Shown here: positions 1 through 7,146 of the stretch, in pieces
Position numbering within the stretch: the first letter of the stretch is position 1
Layout of the letters: each line of letters opens with the position of its first letter
The notes under the pieces: generated by a model
What the model was told of the DNA's origin: nothing
Database searches by the model: none
What the model saw: the letters and a program-made list of their open reading frames with translations, nothing else
Assembly (NCBI GenBank): GCA_009914645.1
Contig: VFLB01000219.1
Location: 1 to 13,296, forward strand
DNA from: Synechococcaceae bacterium Bin_79_3
GTDB taxonomy: Bacteria > Cyanobacteriota > Cyanobacteriia > PCC-6307 > Cyanobiaceae
DNA length: 13,296 bases
Direction: 5' to 3'
Translations under genes and position numbers: made by a program

Positions 1-38
1 CACAGTTGAGAAACCTGGTGGCCCTGGAGGAAAACTAA
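1..38 (+). CDS. C-terminal end of probable SNF2-family helicase (partial)
   Basis: Only the last 11 codons are present, reading QLRNLVALEEN followed by TAA at 36-38. A Leu-Arg-x-Leu-Val-x-Leu tail of this kind is common at the end of bacterial SNF2/HepA-like DEAD/DEAH helicases. In cyanobacteria such a helicase is often encoded directly before a SWIM zinc-finger protein, which is the arrangement here (stop 2 bp before the next ATG). The assignment rests on a short tail plus context, so it is tentative. The next gene's frame is also open to the left edge, so that frame cannot be excluded as coding. Confidence 0.45.
   Translation, partial: QLRNLVALEEN
26..30 (+). promoter_or_regulatory. Ribosome binding site of the SWIM gene
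   Basis: GGAGG ends 10 bases before the ATG at 41. It lies inside the last codons of the upstream gene and supports ATG 41 as the start, although the frame remains open upstream to the window edge. Confidence 0.65.
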
Positions 39-40
39 AA

Positions 41-889
41 ATGACAAGCGGCAATAATATCACCACCCAATTAGGTAAAGATGGATTGGGAGAGCAGCCT
101 TGGTGGGTGTTGGAGTGGATGGAATTAATTAATTCATATCGCTATAAAAAGCGCCTAGAAAGAGCCTGGATTTATGCCCGTGAAGGCAATGTAGTTTCAA
201 TTAGGTTTGAAGGACGTAAGGTACAGGCAGAGGTGCAGGGCACTGAATCAGAACCTTATAAAGTGCAATTATGGCTTGATGTTTTAACTGATGAAGATTG
301 GGAATTTGTATTAGAAGCCCTCAGCCAAAAAGCGCGCTGGGCATGTCAGCTATTGGCCGGAATTATGCCTCAGGATATCGAACGAGCTTTTGCCGCCAGC
401 GGCCGCAGATTATTCCCTTTTAAATTAGAAGAAGTTGGTAGTGAATGCAGCTGCCCAGACAAGGCAAATCCCTGCAAACATATAAGTGCTGTTTATTACT
501 TAATGGGTGATCGTTTCACTGAAGATCCTTTTGTTTTATTCCAATTACGGGGCCGCAGCCGCAAGCAGTTACTGCAGGCGCTAGCTGAAAAGCGCAAAAT
601 AATATTACAAAATAAGCAAGAAATTGCCGGCATTTCTATTAATCAAGCTATTGAGAATTATGTAGATGCCGCGAAATGGTGGCAATACAACTCACCATTA
701 GATCCTGATCTGGTGGTGATCACCCCAGCCCTTGAGAGCAGTGGCTTAGCTGAAGCTGGTGATCTACCCCTAGCAGAGGAACCGCTTTATCCACAGGCGA
801 AACAAATATTTTTGGAACACTTGCGTGAACATAGCAATCAAAAAGCGCAAGCAGCAATGTTGTTGGCGATGGCAACTGATTCAAATTAA
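41..889 (+). CDS. SWIM zinc-finger domain protein
   Basis: A 282-aa soluble protein. The diagnostic SWIM motif is C136-S-C138 ... C145-K-H147 (CxC, then CxH after six residues), a zinc-binding fold found in SNF2 partners, MuDR transposases and other nucleic-acid-binding proteins. It is preceded by a basic N-terminal region (YKKRLERAW at about 34-43). After the finger comes a segment containing GRSRKQLLQALAEKR (about 171-185), then an acidic, less conserved tail. No membrane segment or signal peptide is visible. The gene follows the probable helicase tail by 2 bp, and its stop overlaps the next start by 1 bp (TAATG), so it is almost certainly within an operon. The family is thought to assist SNF2-type DNA remodelling, but its biochemical role in cyanobacteria is not established. 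Family assignment is firm; function is inferred. Confidence 0.88.
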   Translation: MTSGNNITTQLGKDGLGEQPWWVLEWMELINSYRYKKRLERAWIYAREGNVVSIRFEGRKVQAEVQGTESEPYKVQLWLDVLTDEDWEFVLEALSQKARWACQLLAGIMPQDIERAFAASGRRLFPFKLEEVGSECSCPDKANPCKHISAVYYLMGDRFTEDPFVLFQLRGRSRKQLLQALAEKRKIILQNKQEIAGISINQAIENYVDAAKWWQYNSPLDPDLVVITPALESSGLAEAGDLPLAEEPLYPQAKQIFLEHLREHSNQKAQAAMLLAMATDSN

Positions 890-1449
890 TGAACCAAAAC
901 AGCACAAGCGATCCCCCCTGGCTGTGCCCCGAAACCCTGGGGCTGGTGGCTTTATTATTACAATCGCATCTGAAGTATTTTGGCAGGCCTTTATTGCAAG
1001 CGAAAGGAACTCGCCTTGCAGCTCAAGAATTATTCATACTAGACGAAGTGATTCTTTGCCATAATGGCGCAGAAGATCCATGTTTTATATATGCAAATAG
1101 AGCCGCATTAAACCTATTCAAACGCAGCTGGTCTGAGATGGTGGGTTTACCTTCAAGGCTTAGTGCAAGCCAACAGCAACGCTTTGATCGTGAAAAGTTT
1201 TTAGCGCAGGTAAAAGATAAAAATTGGATTGAGGGCTATTCAGGTGAACGAATTAATAGCCAGGGGAAACGATTCCAACTTCGCGGCGCAAAACTATGGA
1301 ATTTGATTGATGCAGAGTTGCACTACAGGGGCCAAGCCGCATGTTTTAGCGATTGGTGGTGGTGCGGAGAACCGAAGCCGGTAAGGAGCACCGAACCAAA
1401 AAGTTCGGTTCATACACTCCACAACAGCATTCCTTTTAACGATGCTTGA
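889..1449 (+). CDS. MEKHLA domain-containing protein
   Basis: A 186-aa protein whose first ~155 residues match the MEKHLA domain, a PAS-like module known from plant HD-ZIP III factors and stand-alone bacterial proteins. Visible landmarks are FIYANRAALNLFKRSW (about 66-81), MVGLPSRLSA (84-93), a Q-rich/RFDREKF stretch, and GERINSQGKRFQLRGAKLWN (119-138). The last ~30 residues are unlike the domain and are probably a disordered tail. Its ATG overlaps the SWIM gene stop by 1 bp, and its end overlaps the Hsp20 start by 8 bp, so translational coupling is likely; no strong Shine-Dalgarno sequence is seen. By analogy to PAS domains it may sense a small molecule or redox state, but no ligand is known. 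There is no attached output domain, so it is not a complete signalling protein on its own. Confidence 0.8.
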   Translation: MNQNSTSDPPWLCPETLGLVALLLQSHLKYFGRPLLQAKGTRLAAQELFILDEVILCHNGAEDPCFIYANRAALNLFKRSWSEMVGLPSRLSASQQQRFDREKFLAQVKDKNWIEGYSGERINSQGKRFQLRGAKLWNLIDAELHYRGQAACFSDWWWCGEPKPVRSTEPKSSVHTLHNSIPFNDA

Positions 1450-1891
1450 TGGGTCTACTGAACTTCAAACAATGCTTACTCGCCACTCAACCCATTTCGA
1501 TCTATTCGACAAACTTGAACAGCAAATAGCACAGGCCGAACGGGTACCGGCCGCTGAAGTGCGTGAAACGAATGAAGGCTTCCAGATCAGCCTTGAATTA
1601 CCTGGTGTTGATCGTTTATCGATCGATGTAAAAGCAACAGAACGTAGCTTGGTGGTTACAGCCCAACGCTGCGTTCCAACTTTTAATTCGACGGAAGATC
1701 AAAACCAAACACCTCAACAAAGCGCTCCTTTAGTGAATGAGTTCCGCTATGGCACCTGGAGCCGTAGTTTCCACTTCCCCCGTGGCATCAACCGCGACCA
1801 ACTAAAGGCCAACTACAAAGATGGCTTGTTGCATATCAATGCACCAAAAGCAGAATCCAATGCTGCTGTAACTGTTGCGGTAGAGGGCTAG
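1442..1891 (+). CDS. Hsp20 / alpha-crystallin small heat-shock protein
   Basis: A 149-aa ATP-independent holdase chaperone of the cytosol. The alpha-crystallin domain spans roughly residues 38-140. It includes ISLELPGVDRLSIDVKATERSLVV-type beta strands, FRYGTWSRSFHFPRGI (about 101-116) and the family signature GLLHINAPK near residues 127-135. The C-terminal VTV within AVTVAV could serve as the I/V-x-I/V anchoring motif used in oligomer assembly. The ATG at 1442 overlaps the MEKHLA gene by 8 bp. A second in-frame ATG at 1472 would begin with MLTRHSTHFDLF, which looks more like the usual short amphipathic N terminus and may be the real start. Neither start has a clear ribosome binding site. Length is normal for bacterial class A/B small Hsps. 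Confidence 0.9.
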   Translation: MLDGSTELQTMLTRHSTHFDLFDKLEQQIAQAERVPAAEVRETNEGFQISLELPGVDRLSIDVKATERSLVVTAQRCVPTFNSTEDQNQTPQQSAPLVNEFRYGTWSRSFHFPRGINRDQLKANYKDGLLHINAPKAESNAAVTVAVEG

Positions 1892-1971
1892 TTCTTCAAA
1901 GGTGGCCCAGGGCACAGCCAATCCAACCTGCAACAAACGAGACTCACAATCTCATCCATGCATGGTTTCGG

Positions 1972-2331
1972 ATGGAACTCATACGCGTGTGCACCAGCAC
2001 CGCTCCTGGGCTGCGCATTTGGCTAAATGCTTTACGTAAAGAGCTGATACGCCTTGGCCACCGCGTTGAAATCATCGATAACGGAGCAGTGCATGGGGCG
2101 CTGCGGGCAAGCCATCCCAACATTGTTGGGCTGCTTTGCCTTGATGCAACGCTCCAGCCGGATAAGGAACAAGGCGGGCTCGAGCTGTTAACCCGTTTGC
2201 AATGGCATGGGGAACCAGGCACCGATGAAACTTTGCAGCAGTTTCGCGATCAAGTATCGGCATTAGTGAGCTCAATACCAGGGTTAAGTTTGCGCAGCAA
2301 CAGCACCAAGCCGGCCTTAGATTTGATTTAA
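1972..2331 (+). CDS. Hypothetical protein upstream of flv3
   Basis: I do not recognise this 119-aa protein. It begins with a hydrophobic strand, MELIRVCTSTAPG, followed by an amphipathic helix (LRIWLNALRKELIRLGH) and a second strand (RVEIID). This beta-alpha-beta pattern resembles the start of a Rossmann- or flavodoxin-like fold. A further strand, IVGLLCLD, sits at about 51-58. There are no cysteine motifs, membrane segments or signal peptide, and the C-terminal 30 residues look unstructured. The gene lies 80 bp after hsp20 and only 12 bp before flv3, so co-transcription with flv3 is likely. No strong Shine-Dalgarno is visible. Overlapping minus-strand frames are shadows. That the gene is real is supported by its spacing and protein-like composition; the function is unknown. 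Confidence 0.6.
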   Translation: MELIRVCTSTAPGLRIWLNALRKELIRLGHRVEIIDNGAVHGALRASHPNIVGLLCLDATLQPDKEQGGLELLTRLQWHGEPGTDETLQQFRDQVSALVSSIPGLSLRSNSTKPALDLI

Positions 2332-2343
2332 CGCAAATCAGCC

Positions 2344-4065
2344 ATGGAGCCAAGGCTCACAGTGCAGCAGACCGATATTGCTGCCGACACAACCACATTG
2401 CGATCACTTGATTGGGATCGCAGCCGTTTTGATATTGAATTCGGCCTGCGCAACGGCACCACATACAACTCCTTTTTGTTAAGAGGAGAACGCGTTGCCC
2501 TTGTGGATTCCAGCCATGCAAAATTCCGTAATCAATGGTTACCCGCACTAAAAGAGCTTATTGATCCCTGTTTGATTGATCACCTGGTTATTTCCCACAC
2601 AGAACCAGATCATTCCGGTTTAGTTGCAGATCTATTGGATTTAAACCCAAACATGGAGGTAGTGGCTTCCAAGGTGGCGATCAACTACCTCGAAAGCATG
2701 GTGCATCGCCCCTTTCGCAGCCGCGCTGTTAAGAGCGGTGATCGCCTTGATCTCGGTGCAAATGCCAACAGTGGCATTCAGCACGAACTGGAATTTCTAA
2801 GCGCTCCAAATCTGCATTGGCCAGACACAATATTTAGTTTCGACCATGGCACCGCAGTGCTTTACACCTGTGATGCTTTTGGTTTGCACTATTGCAGCGA
2901 AGCAACGTTTGATATTGATCCAGGTGCCATAGCACCAGATTTTCGTTACTACTACGACTGCCTGATGGGCCCGAATGCCCGCAGCGTGCTGCAAGCACTA
3001 AAACGCATAGACGCGCTTCCGCCTATAAAACTGATCGCTACTGGCCACGGCCCCTTACTAAGAGATCATCTCAAATTATGGTTAAACGACTACGGCGATT
3101 GGAGCCGTGAGCGCAGCAAGGGCGATCGCTACGCAGCTGTTGTTTATGTGAGTTTATATGGATTCTGTGATCGTCTTAGCCAAGCGATCGCTAGAGGTAT
3201 CAATAAAACAGATTTGCCCGTGCAATTGGTGGATCTAAGGGGTACAGAACCCCAAGAATTGGCAGCCTTGATTGGAGAAGCAGCTGCAGTGGTGCTCCCC
3301 ACCCCGCCAGCTAACCGCGATAGCGATTTACAAAGCAATTGGGGCACCGTTTTAGCAGCTTTACAAACGAAACAACCAGTGGGTTTATACGACGCCTATG
3401 GCGGCAACGACGACCCGATTGATGCTATTGCTGGCCAATTGCGCGAACTTGGCCATAGCCAAGCTTTTGCAGCTCTGCGCATTCGTAGTGTGCCTGATGC
3501 TGCTGCCTATCAATTATGCGAAGAGGCTGGCACCGATTTAGGTCAATTGCTACTGCGCGATAAAGCTATAGCAGCGATGAAGGCTCTAGATGCAGATGTT
3601 GATAAAGCTCTAGGTCGCCTTAGTGGCGGCTTATATGTGGTAACAGCGCGGCAGGAAGAACGCAGTAGCGCCATGGTTGCTAGCTGGGTAAGCCAAGCGA
3701 GCTTTGCCCCCCCCGGGCTAACGGTGGCTGTTGCAAAAGATCGTGCTATCGAGGCGTTATTACAGATGGGCGATAATTTTGTAATTAATGTTTTAGCAGC
3801 TGAAAACCACCAGCCCCTACTGCGGCATTTCTTAAAGCGCTTTCCCCCCGGTGCTGATCGTTTTGAGGGTATTGCCACCTTAGATTCTGCCGCCATCGGC
3901 GGACCTGTATTAAGTGATGCCCTGGCATTTCTTGATTGCGTAGTGATGCAACGCATGGAATGCGCCGATCATTGGCTTATTTATGCAGAAGTTCGAAACG
4001 GCAACGTAGCTGATCAGCAAGCACTCACGGCAACCCACCATCGCAAAGTTGGCAACCACTACTAA
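2344..4065 (+). CDS. flv3: Flavodiiron protein Flv3 (class C, canonical diiron site)
   Basis: A 573-aa class C flavodiiron protein that reduces O2 to water with photosynthetic electrons (Mehler-like reaction) in the cytosol, normally as a heteromer with Flv1. Three modules are visible. The first is a metallo-beta-lactamase-like diiron domain (about 1-260). The second is a flavodoxin-like FMN domain (about 263-400) with SLYGFC at 270-275. The third is an NAD(P)H:flavin reductase domain (about 424-573) containing SAMVASWVSQASF and ending HHRKVGNHY. All canonical iron ligands are present: H85-x-E87-x-D89-H90, H158 in NLHWPD, D177 in YTCDAFG and H235 in GHGP. Intact ligands distinguish Flv3 from Flv1. 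The FMN loop has Cys where flavodoxins usually have Thr. Two HIP1 octamers lie inside the gene. A tandem stop (TAATAA) ends it, 42 bp from the convergent peptidase gene. Confidence 0.93.
   Translation: MEPRLTVQQTDIAADTTTLRSLDWDRSRFDIEFGLRNGTTYNSFLLRGERVALVDSSHAKFRNQWLPALKELIDPCLIDHLVISHTEPDHSGLVADLLDLNPNMEVVASKVAINYLESMVHRPFRSRAVKSGDRLDLGANANSGIQHELEFLSAPNLHWPDTIFSFDHGTAVLYTCDAFGLHYCSEATFDIDPGAIAPDFRYYYDCLMGPNARSVLQALKRIDALPPIKLIATGHGPLLRDHLKLWLNDYGDWSRERSKGDRYAAVVYVSLYGFCDRLSQAIARGINKTDLPVQLVDLRGTEPQELAALIGEAAAVVLPTPPANRDSDLQSNWGTVLAALQTKQPVGLYDAYGGNDDPIDAIAGQLRELGHSQAFAALRIRSVPDAAAYQLCEEAGTDLGQLLLRDKAIAAMKALDADVDKALGRLSGGLYVVTARQEERSSAMVASWVSQASFAPPGLTVAVAKDRAIEALLQMGDNFVINVLAAENHQPLLRHFLKRFPPGADRFEGIATLDSAAIGGPVLSDALAFLDCVVMQRMECADHWLIYAEVRNGNVADQQALTATHHRKVGNHY
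3122..3191. repeat. Two HIP1 octamers (GCGATCGC)
   Basis: Perfect GCGATCGC palindromes occur at 3122-3129 and 3184-3191 inside flv3. Two more are at 8192-8199 (flv1) and 9840-9847 (gcvP). HIP1 is an over-represented octamer in many cyanobacterial genomes. All four copies found fall in core genes and none in the peptidase gene. Confidence 0.8.
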
Positions 4066-4107
4066 TAAGTAAGACCTAGACTACAACCCACGCTAAACAT
4101 CATAGAT

Positions 4108-7047
4108 TCACCTTTCAGTATAAAATATAAGATCATTAAAGTCATTATCAGAATTAATTCCCTGACTATTAATTAAATCCTCAAAACCATATAGACCAGA
4201 GCCAAAAGAAATGCATTGGACTGAGGAGTTGATATTCGCATCCAAAATAGAGTAAAGCGGCATTTGCATACCATCTGGCGAATGAGTGATCAAAAGTGCA
4301 GCATAAGATTGACCCTTTTCAACATTAACTAATATATCACCGTTTTTATTAAAGCCATCAAAATCAACCAATGGAGAAACAAGATTATTCTTAGCAGCTT
4401 CAAAGTAATCTTTACGATCCTTAGGATTAACTAATCCATTAGAAGTGAGTATTGCGCCTGTAAGTGAGTCTACTTTGTAGAAAGCGAATGAAGCGCTATT
4501 AGCAGATCTTCCCTCAACATGCATTCTTATTTTTAAATCTTCTGCACTTGTCCAAAGTCCTGAAAAATAAGTTTCAGTTCCACCGTCAGTACTAGCCTTA
4601 AAAGTGGAATTCTTATCAACTTGAAAGGATGAAATATTTGCATGTATAGATGTGCCCTCTGTTAAGTCTTGCAAGGTTGTTATAGGCCTAGACATTTCAG
4701 TTTTAACAATACTAGATTTATTCGCAAGGTTGCTTTCAACACTATATTTACCCCAATCAATAATTTGCGAATTTTTAGTTAGCAGCGCATCATCTAAATC
4801 AATTTGTGGGTTTACAGTATAATTAAGATAAAGGGCCACATCAGATGATGGGCTTGATAACTTTTCCGAATCGATATTTGAATAAATTTCTTCACTTTCT
4901 TGGTAGGATACAGTTAAAATATATTCAGTAGATGGTTTTAGACTGATCAATTCATCTATATAGTCCATTGATTCAAAAGCCACACTCGCCCCGCCGGGTT
5001 CCTCAAAGGAGACCCGGAAGCTTCCAGGGAATTCAGAAAGTAAAACAACATCAGTATGAAATAATTGCTCCTCGTTGCCTAACTCCTGAGGCAAGATTGG
5101 AGTACTGAATAAAAACTTTTGATCTCGATTGGCGATCAAAGAGGTATTAAGCAGTATAGGTGTATTGAATTTAGCAGAGATTCCATTAATGTCTGATTCG
5201 CCAAATTCTTGCAGATCGTGATCCGCTACCATCATATCCAAGTCGTAAGAGATATCTAATCCACCAGATGGAATAAGCACAATCTTATCACCATTAGCGA
5301 ATTCTAAAAGTGTATCTTCGGATTCCAGCTCCGAAAAATCAAATAGTAATACATCATAGTTGTCTATCTGTTTAGACAAGGTGCCTTTGATATTGCCATT
5401 TATATCTTGAAATTCAAAAATAATGATACCTGGATTTTCTAAATTAAGAATATCTAAATACAAGATAAGGTCCGATGCTTTTGCAGTTTTTAGCTCAGGC
5501 AAAGTAAAGCTACTGCTGTTTATAAGCGGATTGCTAGAAAATTCACATAAATAACCATTAATTTCTAGAGCAAACCATGCTTCATTTGATGGGCTTTTTA
5601 TTATCTCTCCACTGTAACGGAGTTTTTTATCTGACTGGTCTGCAGAAGCAGTGTTTGTCTCAACCGTTTGTAACAACTTTGAAATCCTTTCAAGCAGTAC
5701 AGACCATCCAGTTTGAGCCTCAAATGCTGGTGCTTTAATCTTGAAGTTTGCCGAAGTTCCTAACTCAACGTACTGATCATAATTAGTTGGAAGTGTAATT
5801 GTAAGACCTGAACTATTTTTTTCTATAAACCCATCTTCAATAGGTCTATATCCTTGATTATTCACAACAACTGCTTTATCAAGCTTTACTAAAATTTCTT
5901 GAGAAGCATTTATTAGTGCTGTTGAAGCTCCTTGCAGGTTTTTGCTAATCAGAGCAAGATTACCAAGATCCTGCAAAAATTTATACTCATAGGAAGTTCC
6001 TTTTAATCTAAGGGTATCAAGCAGGTTGTTCAAAAGCTTATCATTGCTTTTCAACAATTCATCCACATAAGTTTTAATAGCTATATTAAGATCTAGAATG
6101 CCATTTGTGTCCGTGAGAGAAATAGTATAAAAATTACCATTACGACCGTTAAAAGTTGAGACGAATGCTTCGCCTAAACGTTTAGATGTCAACTCTATAT
6201 CTGATTGTGATTCGAGTTTGGAATTTGTTTTAAAATCAGATAAAGTTAGAAGGTAATCAAAACCATATCCAGGTACTATCTCCTGCGAAGCAAGAATATA
6301 GCGGGTTACGCCAGAAAGCTCAGTGGCTAATTCAACATTAGCCATCAGGCATTCGTCGTAGGTTACCAATCCAAATCTACTTTCCTGGGCTGAGTTTGAA
6401 ATAGATTTAAAAAGGCTATTTTTGAAATCAACAACCTCTAGATTGGTATAGTTTTGATCGAGATCAGTACTCGGACCATCTCCATTCGATCCATTGATAA
6501 AACTGCCACCATGATTTGAAAGCCAAATAGCGTGGGTTTTTTTGTTAAAGAATATACTGCTATTTGATTGATCAAGAAGGTAATCAACAGCAACCGGAGA
6601 ACCAGTTTGCATTTCTGGTAAAATATCAAACTTAGTAGTAACGCCAACATTAATGACTGGGGATATATTCTGGGAAGATTTTGTACTACCAGTGGTAAAA
6701 ATCAATTGAGTTAAATCATTTGCATAACTGGAGGGTTTTTTAATGGCTTCTTCATAAATTGTGTTTAATTTTTCATTAGCTATTTTACTGGGTTGTACGA
6801 TTGCTATACCTGTTTCCTTCCAAATATCCTGAGAAAACCCACTTGTATAGTAGGAATCTGCTCCGTTCCAGCCAGTTGGGAAAGCAAGGTTATTGTCAAC
6901 TCCGTTAGCTTGATCAAATAAAATTACAGAAGAAAACTGACCAGGGTTTTTAAGAAGTGCCAATTCTTTTTCAACTAAGTTTTCTGTTAAATATCTTGCT
7001 AGATCTACATTTGTAAAAAGATTTGCGATGTTATAGGTGCTAGCCAT
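4108..7047 (-). CDS. Clostripain-like (C11) cysteine peptidase with C-terminal DUF4114-like domain
   Basis: A 979-aa protein. The N-terminal ~450 residues carry the clan CD caspase-like C11 peptidase signature. The catalytic His is H179 in THAIWLSNHGGSF, and the catalytic Cys is C233 in TYDECLMANVELA (family consensus near DACLMA). These are followed by YILASQE and PGYGFDY (250-265), equivalent to the substrate-pocket strand. A further TGSPVAVDYLL (148-158) matches the conserved segment before the His strand. Residues ~475-850 are beta-rich and unassigned. The end (~855-979) resembles the DUF4114 cassette of cyanobacterial surface proteins, with GFEDL at 954-958 and the acidic SDNDFNDLIF at 966-975. 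There is no signal peptide, lipobox or transmembrane helix, so export, if it occurs, would be by a C-terminal route such as type I secretion; no exporter is in view. AT-rich composition and opposite orientation between flv3 and flv1 suggest acquisition. Substrate unknown. Confidence 0.85.
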   Translation of the reverse strand: MASTYNIANLFTNVDLARYLTENLVEKELALLKNPGQFSSVILFDQANGVDNNLAFPTGWNGADSYYTSGFSQDIWKETGIAIVQPSKIANEKLNTIYEEAIKKPSSYANDLTQLIFTTGSTKSSQNISPVINVGVTTKFDILPEMQTGSPVAVDYLLDQSNSSIFFNKKTHAIWLSNHGGSFINGSNGDGPSTDLDQNYTNLEVVDFKNSLFKSISNSAQESRFGLVTYDECLMANVELATELSGVTRYILASQEIVPGYGFDYLLTLSDFKTNSKLESQSDIELTSKRLGEAFVSTFNGRNGNFYTISLTDTNGILDLNIAIKTYVDELLKSNDKLLNNLLDTLRLKGTSYEYKFLQDLGNLALISKNLQGASTALINASQEILVKLDKAVVVNNQGYRPIEDGFIEKNSSGLTITLPTNYDQYVELGTSANFKIKAPAFEAQTGWSVLLERISKLLQTVETNTASADQSDKKLRYSGEIIKSPSNEAWFALEINGYLCEFSSNPLINSSSFTLPELKTAKASDLILYLDILNLENPGIIIFEFQDINGNIKGTLSKQIDNYDVLLFDFSELESEDTLLEFANGDKIVLIPSGGLDISYDLDMMVADHDLQEFGESDINGISAKFNTPILLNTSLIANRDQKFLFSTPILPQELGNEEQLFHTDVVLLSEFPGSFRVSFEEPGGASVAFESMDYIDELISLKPSTEYILTVSYQESEEIYSNIDSEKLSSPSSDVALYLNYTVNPQIDLDDALLTKNSQIIDWGKYSVESNLANKSSIVKTEMSRPITTLQDLTEGTSIHANISSFQVDKNSTFKASTDGGTETYFSGLWTSAEDLKIRMHVEGRSANSASFAFYKVDSLTGAILTSNGLVNPKDRKDYFEAAKNNLVSPLVDFDGFNKNGDILVNVEKGQSYAALLITHSPDGMQMPLYSILDANINSSVQCISFGSGLYGFEDLINSQGINSDNDFNDLIFYTER

Positions 7048-7055
7048 CCGAGATA

Positions 7056-7060
7056 CCCTT
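7056..7060 (-). promoter_or_regulatory. Shine-Dalgarno of the C11 peptidase gene
   Basis: On the minus strand AAGGG lies 8 bases before the ATG at 7047, supporting that start. A TACAAT hexamer on the same strand at 7068-7063 looks like a -10 box, but it would place transcription start almost inside the ribosome binding site, so the true promoter may lie further upstream. Confidence 0.5.
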
Positions 7061-7094
7061 AAATTGTATTTAAATTAGCATGGCTATTTAAGGG
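7056..7094. repeat. Inverted repeat, 9-bp perfect arms, in the peptidase/flv1 divergent region
   Basis: CCCTTAAAT at 7056-7064 is the exact reverse complement of ATTTAAGGG at 7086-7094, separated by 21 bases that include the palindrome ATTTAAAT. The left arm contains the peptidase Shine-Dalgarno sequence. It could be an operator, or on the minus-strand RNA a hairpin masking translation start. Confidence 0.6.
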
Positions 7095-7112
7095 CTTAAA
7101 ACCTGCTGCTAG

Positions 7113-7140
7113 TAAATTCCCTAAAGAATTTAGGTACAAT
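7113..7140 (+). promoter_or_regulatory. Candidate flv1 promoter with 7-bp inverted repeat
   Basis: TACAAT at 7135-7140 resembles a -10 box (one mismatch to TATAAT) and lies only 6 bases before the flv1 ATG, so the transcript would be leaderless or nearly so. Just upstream, TAAATTC (7113-7119) and GAATTTA (7126-7132) form a perfect 7-bp inverted repeat with a 6-base spacer, placed where a regulator could cover the -35/spacer region. No good -35 hexamer and no Shine-Dalgarno are seen. Confidence 0.4.
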
Positions 7141-7146
7141 AAATTT

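Noticed and set aside
1956..1965. CCATGCATGG palindrome before the 119-aa gene as an operator
   Set aside because: A single 10-bp palindrome without a flanking promoter pattern is not enough to support a regulatory site.
3543..3956. 137-aa minus-strand open frame inside flv3
   Set aside because: Fully overlaps a well-supported flavodiiron gene and its translation is Arg/Ser/Ala-rich without domain-like features; a shadow frame.
4066..7146. Insertion sequence or integrative element carrying the peptidase gene
   Set aside because: No transposase, integrase, terminal inverted repeats or target-site duplication could be found at the flanks.
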